From assembly GCF_003243465.1 (NCBI RefSeq), contig NZ_QFQZ01000088.1, positions 1-17,608 of the forward strand: DNA of 17,608 nucleotides. The letters are read 5' to 3'. The notes beneath the pieces were generated by a model. It was not told where the DNA came from. It searched no databases and worked only from the letters and a program-made list of their open reading frames with translations. Shown here one piece after another: positions 14,741 to 17,608 of this stretch. Position numbers and translations under genes: made by a program. The stretch is from Caulobacter segnis. GTDB taxonomy: Bacteria; Pseudomonadota; Alphaproteobacteria; Caulobacterales; Caulobacteraceae. Position 1 is the first letter of the stretch. The number at the start of each line of letters is the position of its first letter.

Positions 14741-15130
14741 ATGATCGACGCCCTGCCCCGACGCGAGCGCGAGGTTTTCGAGACCCTGTGCCGCCTGGAA
14801 AGCGGCACGACCGCCGAGGTCCGCGCCGCCCTGGCCGATCCCTTGAGCGACTCCGCGGTCCGCACCCTGCTGGTCCGGCTGGAGAGCAAGGGGCTGGTGG
14901 AGCGCGCTTCCGGCGCGCACGGCGTCGCCTATCGCCCGGCCCAGGCCACCGAGACGGTCGCCGTGGGCGCGCTGCGCCGGCTGATCGACACCTTCTTCGC
15001 CGGCTCGGCCGCCAGCGCCGCCAGCGCCCTGCTGGGCCTGGGGCAGAAGCTGACGCCGCAGGAAGCCGCCGCCCTCGAGGCGATGATCGACAAGGCCGTC
15101 GAAACGAAGGCTGGGGAGGACAAGCAATGA
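14741..15130 (+). CDS. BlaI/MecI-family transcriptional repressor
   Basis: A 129-residue winged-helix repressor. Residues 1-68 form the DNA-binding domain: helix 1 LPRREREVFETLCRLESG, the helix-turn-helix with TTAEVRAAL and recognition helix SDSAVRTLLVRLESKGLVER, and the wing GAHGVAYRP. Residues 72-125 form the dimerisation helices (VGALRRLIDTFFAGSA and EAAALEAMIDKAVETK). In studied systems BlaI homologues are cleaved in the C-terminal part when the membrane protease partner is activated; the DTFFAGS stretch is at the comparable place. The start at 14741 follows CGGAG and lies 24 bases after the operators. Its TGA stop overlaps the ATG of the M56 protease gene (ATGA), showing an operon with translational coupling. 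Confidence 0.92.
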   Translation: MIDALPRREREVFETLCRLESGTTAEVRAALADPLSDSAVRTLLVRLESKGLVERASGAHGVAYRPAQATETVAVGALRRLIDTFFAGSAASAASALLGLGQKLTPQEAAALEAMIDKAVETKAGEDKQ

Positions 15131-16788
15131 CCTGGACGCTGCTGATCTCGCTGCTGGTCAAGTCCAGCCTGGTCGCGGGCGGAGGCCTGGCCCTGTCGCG
15201 TCACCTGACCCGTCGCCCGGTCGAGCGGGTCGACATCCTGCGCGGAACGGTCTGCCTGCTGCTGGCCCTGCCGGTGATCATGAACGCCCTGCCGCCGATC
15301 GAGCTGGCCCTGCTGCCGCCGATCGAGGCCGCCCCCGTCGCCCTGCCGAGCGCCCTGGTCGCGACGACATCCCTGCCCGCCGCGTCGGCGCCGGCCTGGA
15401 TCACGCCCGGCGCGATCCTTGGCGGCCTGTGGCTGCTGGGCGCGGCCCTGATCGGCGCCCGGCTGGCCCTGGGGCTCCAGACCCTGACCCGCTGGACCCG
15501 CAAGGCCGATCCGGTCACCTGCCCGGCCTGGCTGGCGCCGATCGACGACCTGCCGCCGGCCGACCGCCCCAACCTCGTCTGCTCAGACCGCGTCGCGGGC
15601 CCCTTGAGCTGGGGCGTCGCGCCAGGCGCCATCCTGATCGACCCCGCGACCTTGGCCGAGCGCCATACCGCCCCGGCGATCATGGCCCACGAGCTGGCCC
15701 ACCTGCGCCGTCACGACTGGATCTTCCTGCTGATCTCGCGGGTCGTGCTGGCGATCTTCTGGTTCAACCCGCTGGTCTGGCGCCTGCACGCGGTGCTGCG
15801 CCAGCGCTCGGAGGAGGCCGCCGACGCCGCCGCGCTCGGCTTCGTCGACCGCGCCCTTTACGCCCGCACCCTGGTGCGCCTGGCCGCTCACCCCGCCCCG
15901 CTGCTGGCGCCCGTCGCCTCTCTGCCGATGGCCGCCGACAGCCGGACCCTGAAATCGAGGATCGCCAGCATCATGACCGACGCCCCCGCCCGCCGCCGCC
16001 CGCTGACCGTCGCCTTCTGCATCGGCGCCCTGGCGCTGGTCGCCGCGCCGCTGGCCGCCTTCGCCGTGACCCGCCAGATCGCGCCGCCCACGCCGCCGGT
16101 CCCGCCGGCCAAGATCGCCAGCACGCCCCTGCCGCCCGCGCCGCCGGCCGAAGCCGCCCCCGCCGCCGAGGCTGCGCCCGCCGCCCCTGCGGCCCCAGCA
16201 GCGCCGCCGGCGCCGCCAGCCCCGCCCGCTGCGGACGCCGCCGACGCCTATGACATGGCCCAGGCGAACTGGGACCGCGCCCAGGTTCGCGCTCAAGCCC
16301 GGTGGGCCCGCGCCCAGGCCGAGGCCGCCCGCGTCAACGCCGAGGATATCCGCCGCCAGGTCGAGGCGCACCGCGACGAGATCCAGGCCGCCGCGCAAGC
16401 GGCCGCCGCCCAGGCTCGCGCCCAGGCGCGCGTCTACGCCGAACAGGCGCGGCTCTCGGCCGACGAAGCCCGCCGCATCAGCGACGAGGCGCGCAAGAAC
16501 GCCGAGCGGACCAGGGAGGTGGCGATCAGGCAGGCCCACATCGACATGGCCAGGGGCGCCGAGCAGATGCGCGTCGGCGCCCGCCAGATGCGCGAGGAAG
16601 CCGCCCGCCTGCGCGATCCGGCCTACCGCGCCAAGCAGATCGCCGACAACCGCGCCCGCGGCCAGACGGTGACCGACGAGGAGCTGAAGGCCCTGTCCCG
16701 CAGCCTGCCGAGCAAGGCCGACGACCTGGACCGCGAGGCCGACCGGCTGCAGGAACGCGCCGAGGAGCGCGGCAATCGACCCACTTGA
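15127..16788 (+). CDS. M56-family (BlaR1-like) membrane protease with coiled-coil C-terminal domain
   Basis: A 553-residue integral-membrane zinc protease. Membrane helices lie at about 3-22, 38-56, 94-118, 198-216 and 293-315. The cytoplasmic active site HELAH is at 188-192, with acidic residues Glu229-Glu230 (RQRSEEAADAA) as the likely third zinc ligand. BlaR1/MecR1 proteins end in a penicillin-binding sensor; here residues 316-370 are a Pro/Ala-rich linker and 375-550 a long charged helix rich in Ala, Arg, Glu and Gln, likely coiled coil, outside the cytoplasm. No SXXK serine-transpeptidase domain is present. The protease probably inactivates the BlaI-type repressor encoded just upstream when the external helix senses a signal. 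Good GGGGAGG Shine-Dalgarno; the start overlaps the repressor stop. Confidence 0.9.
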   Translation: MTWTLLISLLVKSSLVAGGGLALSRHLTRRPVERVDILRGTVCLLLALPVIMNALPPIELALLPPIEAAPVALPSALVATTSLPAASAPAWITPGAILGGLWLLGAALIGARLALGLQTLTRWTRKADPVTCPAWLAPIDDLPPADRPNLVCSDRVAGPLSWGVAPGAILIDPATLAERHTAPAIMAHELAHLRRHDWIFLLISRVVLAIFWFNPLVWRLHAVLRQRSEEAADAAALGFVDRALYARTLVRLAAHPAPLLAPVASLPMAADSRTLKSRIASIMTDAPARRRPLTVAFCIGALALVAAPLAAFAVTRQIAPPTPPVPPAKIASTPLPPAPPAEAAPAAEAAPAAPAAPAAPPAPPAPPAADAADAYDMAQANWDRAQVRAQARWARAQAEAARVNAEDIRRQVEAHRDEIQAAAQAAAAQARAQARVYAEQARLSADEARRISDEARKNAERTREVAIRQAHIDMARGAEQMRVGARQMREEAARLRDPAYRAKQIADNRARGQTVTDEELKALSRSLPSKADDLDREADRLQERAEERGNRPT

Positions 16789-16856
16789 GATTTATTCGCA
16801 AAGAGGATAGAGAGGTCTTGTCGCGCCCGCGACCGTAAGCGTCTCACGTCAGGCAA

Positions 16857-16907
16857 CGCATCCCCTCCGGTTCCGGCCGGACAGCCGGAGCTCCTCCGGT
16901 GGATGCG
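16857..16907 (+). other. Structured leader upstream of the DUF2798 gene
   Basis: CGCATCC (16857-16863) pairs with GGATGCG (16901-16907), enclosing CTCCGG (16865-16870) paired with CCGGAG (16885-16890) around the palindrome TCCGGCCGGA (16872-16881). A further CTCCGG at 16894-16899 offers an alternative partner for CCGGAG. This could be an RNA regulatory leader or a terminator of the protease operon; no known riboswitch class was recognised. Confidence 0.4.
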
Positions 16908-16938
16908 AAATGGCCGGACCTCGTCAGTGAGACTTTCG

Positions 16939-17205
16939 ATGCAATCTCATCCCTCGATCATCACGTTCCAGCGCCTGCCCGCCCGCTACGCGGCCGTCGT
17001 CATGCCTCTGGTGCTGTCGGTGATCATGACCTTCGTGGTGTCGGGCATCTCGACCTTGCGGTCGGTGGGCCTGTCGCCCGGGCTCGGGGCCACCTGGATG
17101 TCGGCCTGGGGCCTGTCGTGGCTGGTAGCCTTTCCCACCCTGCTGCTGGTGCTGCCGCTGGTGCGGCGCATCGTCGGCCTGATCGTGGCGCCGCCGGCGC
17201 GCTAG
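16939..17205 (+). CDS. DUF2798 family small membrane protein
   Basis: An 88-residue inner-membrane protein with two hydrophobic helices: about 18-38 (VVMPLVLSVIMTFVVSGIST) and 52-76 (MSAWGLSWLVAFPTLLLVLP), followed by the basic LVRRIVGLIV end. The pattern of LPARYA, VMPLVLS.IMTFVVSGI, W...W.LSWLVAFP and P.VRR fits the DUF2798 family, whose function is unknown. The start at 16939 gives the usual family N-terminus; an in-frame ATG at 16903 would add 12 residues and lies inside the leader hairpin. A Shine-Dalgarno is weak (GTGAGA). Its transcript would end at or near the hairpin at 17226-17247. Confidence 0.82.
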   Translation: MQSHPSIITFQRLPARYAAVVMPLVLSVIMTFVVSGISTLRSVGLSPGLGATWMSAWGLSWLVAFPTLLLVLPLVRRIVGLIVAPPAR

Positions 17206-17225
17206 GTCATCAGCCCAAACAAGAA

Positions 17226-17247
17226 GGGCGGCTCGTGAGAGCCGCCC
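17226..17247 (-). terminator. Terminator hairpin between the DUF2798 gene and rpoD
   Basis: A 9-bp perfect stem (GGGCGGCTC 17226-17234, GAGCCGCCC 17239-17247) with loop GTGA. On the minus strand it is followed by TTCTTGTTT, which suits the end of rpoD, 10 bases past its stop; on the plus strand it could also end the convergent DUF2798 transcript. Confidence 0.8.
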
Positions 17248-17257
17248 TCGCCGTGTC

Positions 17258-17608
<351 letters not shown>

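Noticed and set aside
16820..16833. Terminator GTCGC-gccc-GCGAC after the M56 protease gene
   Set aside because: Only five base pairs and no T-run; too weak to call.

Overview
The window looks like chromosomal DNA of a Caulobacter species or a very close relative (Alphaproteobacteria, Caulobacterales). It is GC-rich throughout. It carries a 231-residue CtrA with the family's Ala-Ala C-terminus next to the flagellar export genes fliI and fliJ, and the 3' part of the housekeeping sigma factor rpoD lies at the right edge. TTAA half-sites and a GANTC (CcrM-type) site lie in the ctrA promoter region, and an alphaproteobacterial LexA box (GTTC-N7-GTTC) is present. No rRNA, tRNA, CRISPR array, insertion sequence or prophage was seen.

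Layout. Positions 1-2000 hold small genes: a HigA-type antitoxin gene interrupted by an in-frame TAG near its 3' end, a DUF2188 protein, two unknown small proteins meeting tail to tail (the minus-strand one preceded by a LexA box), and a secreted Tyr/Gly-rich protein. Positions 2100-8060 are mostly plus-strand metabolic or envelope genes: a CheW-type coupling protein, an unknown membrane protein, a zinc alcohol dehydrogenase, a Tat-exported phospholipase C and an exported M20 metallopeptidase. A large REP-like inverted repeat separates the last two. Positions 8058-10921 are on the minus strand: a small PepSY-type membrane protein, an M23 (MepM/ShyA-like) peptidoglycan endopeptidase and ctrA. 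After a 585-base gene-free regulatory stretch, fliI and fliJ follow on the plus strand.

The right part has an unknown membrane-anchored protein (minus), a VOC/glyoxalase-fold protein, a BlaI-type repressor gene overlapping a BlaR1-like M56 protease gene, a DUF2798 membrane protein with a structured leader, and the end of rpoD (minus).

How the genes fit together. ctrA and fliIJ form the cell-cycle and flagellum core; both upstream regions carry CtrA-type half-sites, which fits autoregulation of ctrA and CtrA control of fliIJ. The M23 peptidase may act in wall remodelling. The BlaI/M56 pair looks like a self-contained signal-proteolysis switch with two overlapping operators, but its sensor end is a Pro/Ala linker plus a long charged helix instead of a penicillin-binding domain, so its signal is probably not a beta-lactam. 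The most interesting points are this repressor/protease pair, the LexA-box-controlled 74-residue protein, the interrupted antitoxin without a visible toxin, and the 130-base inverted-repeat element.
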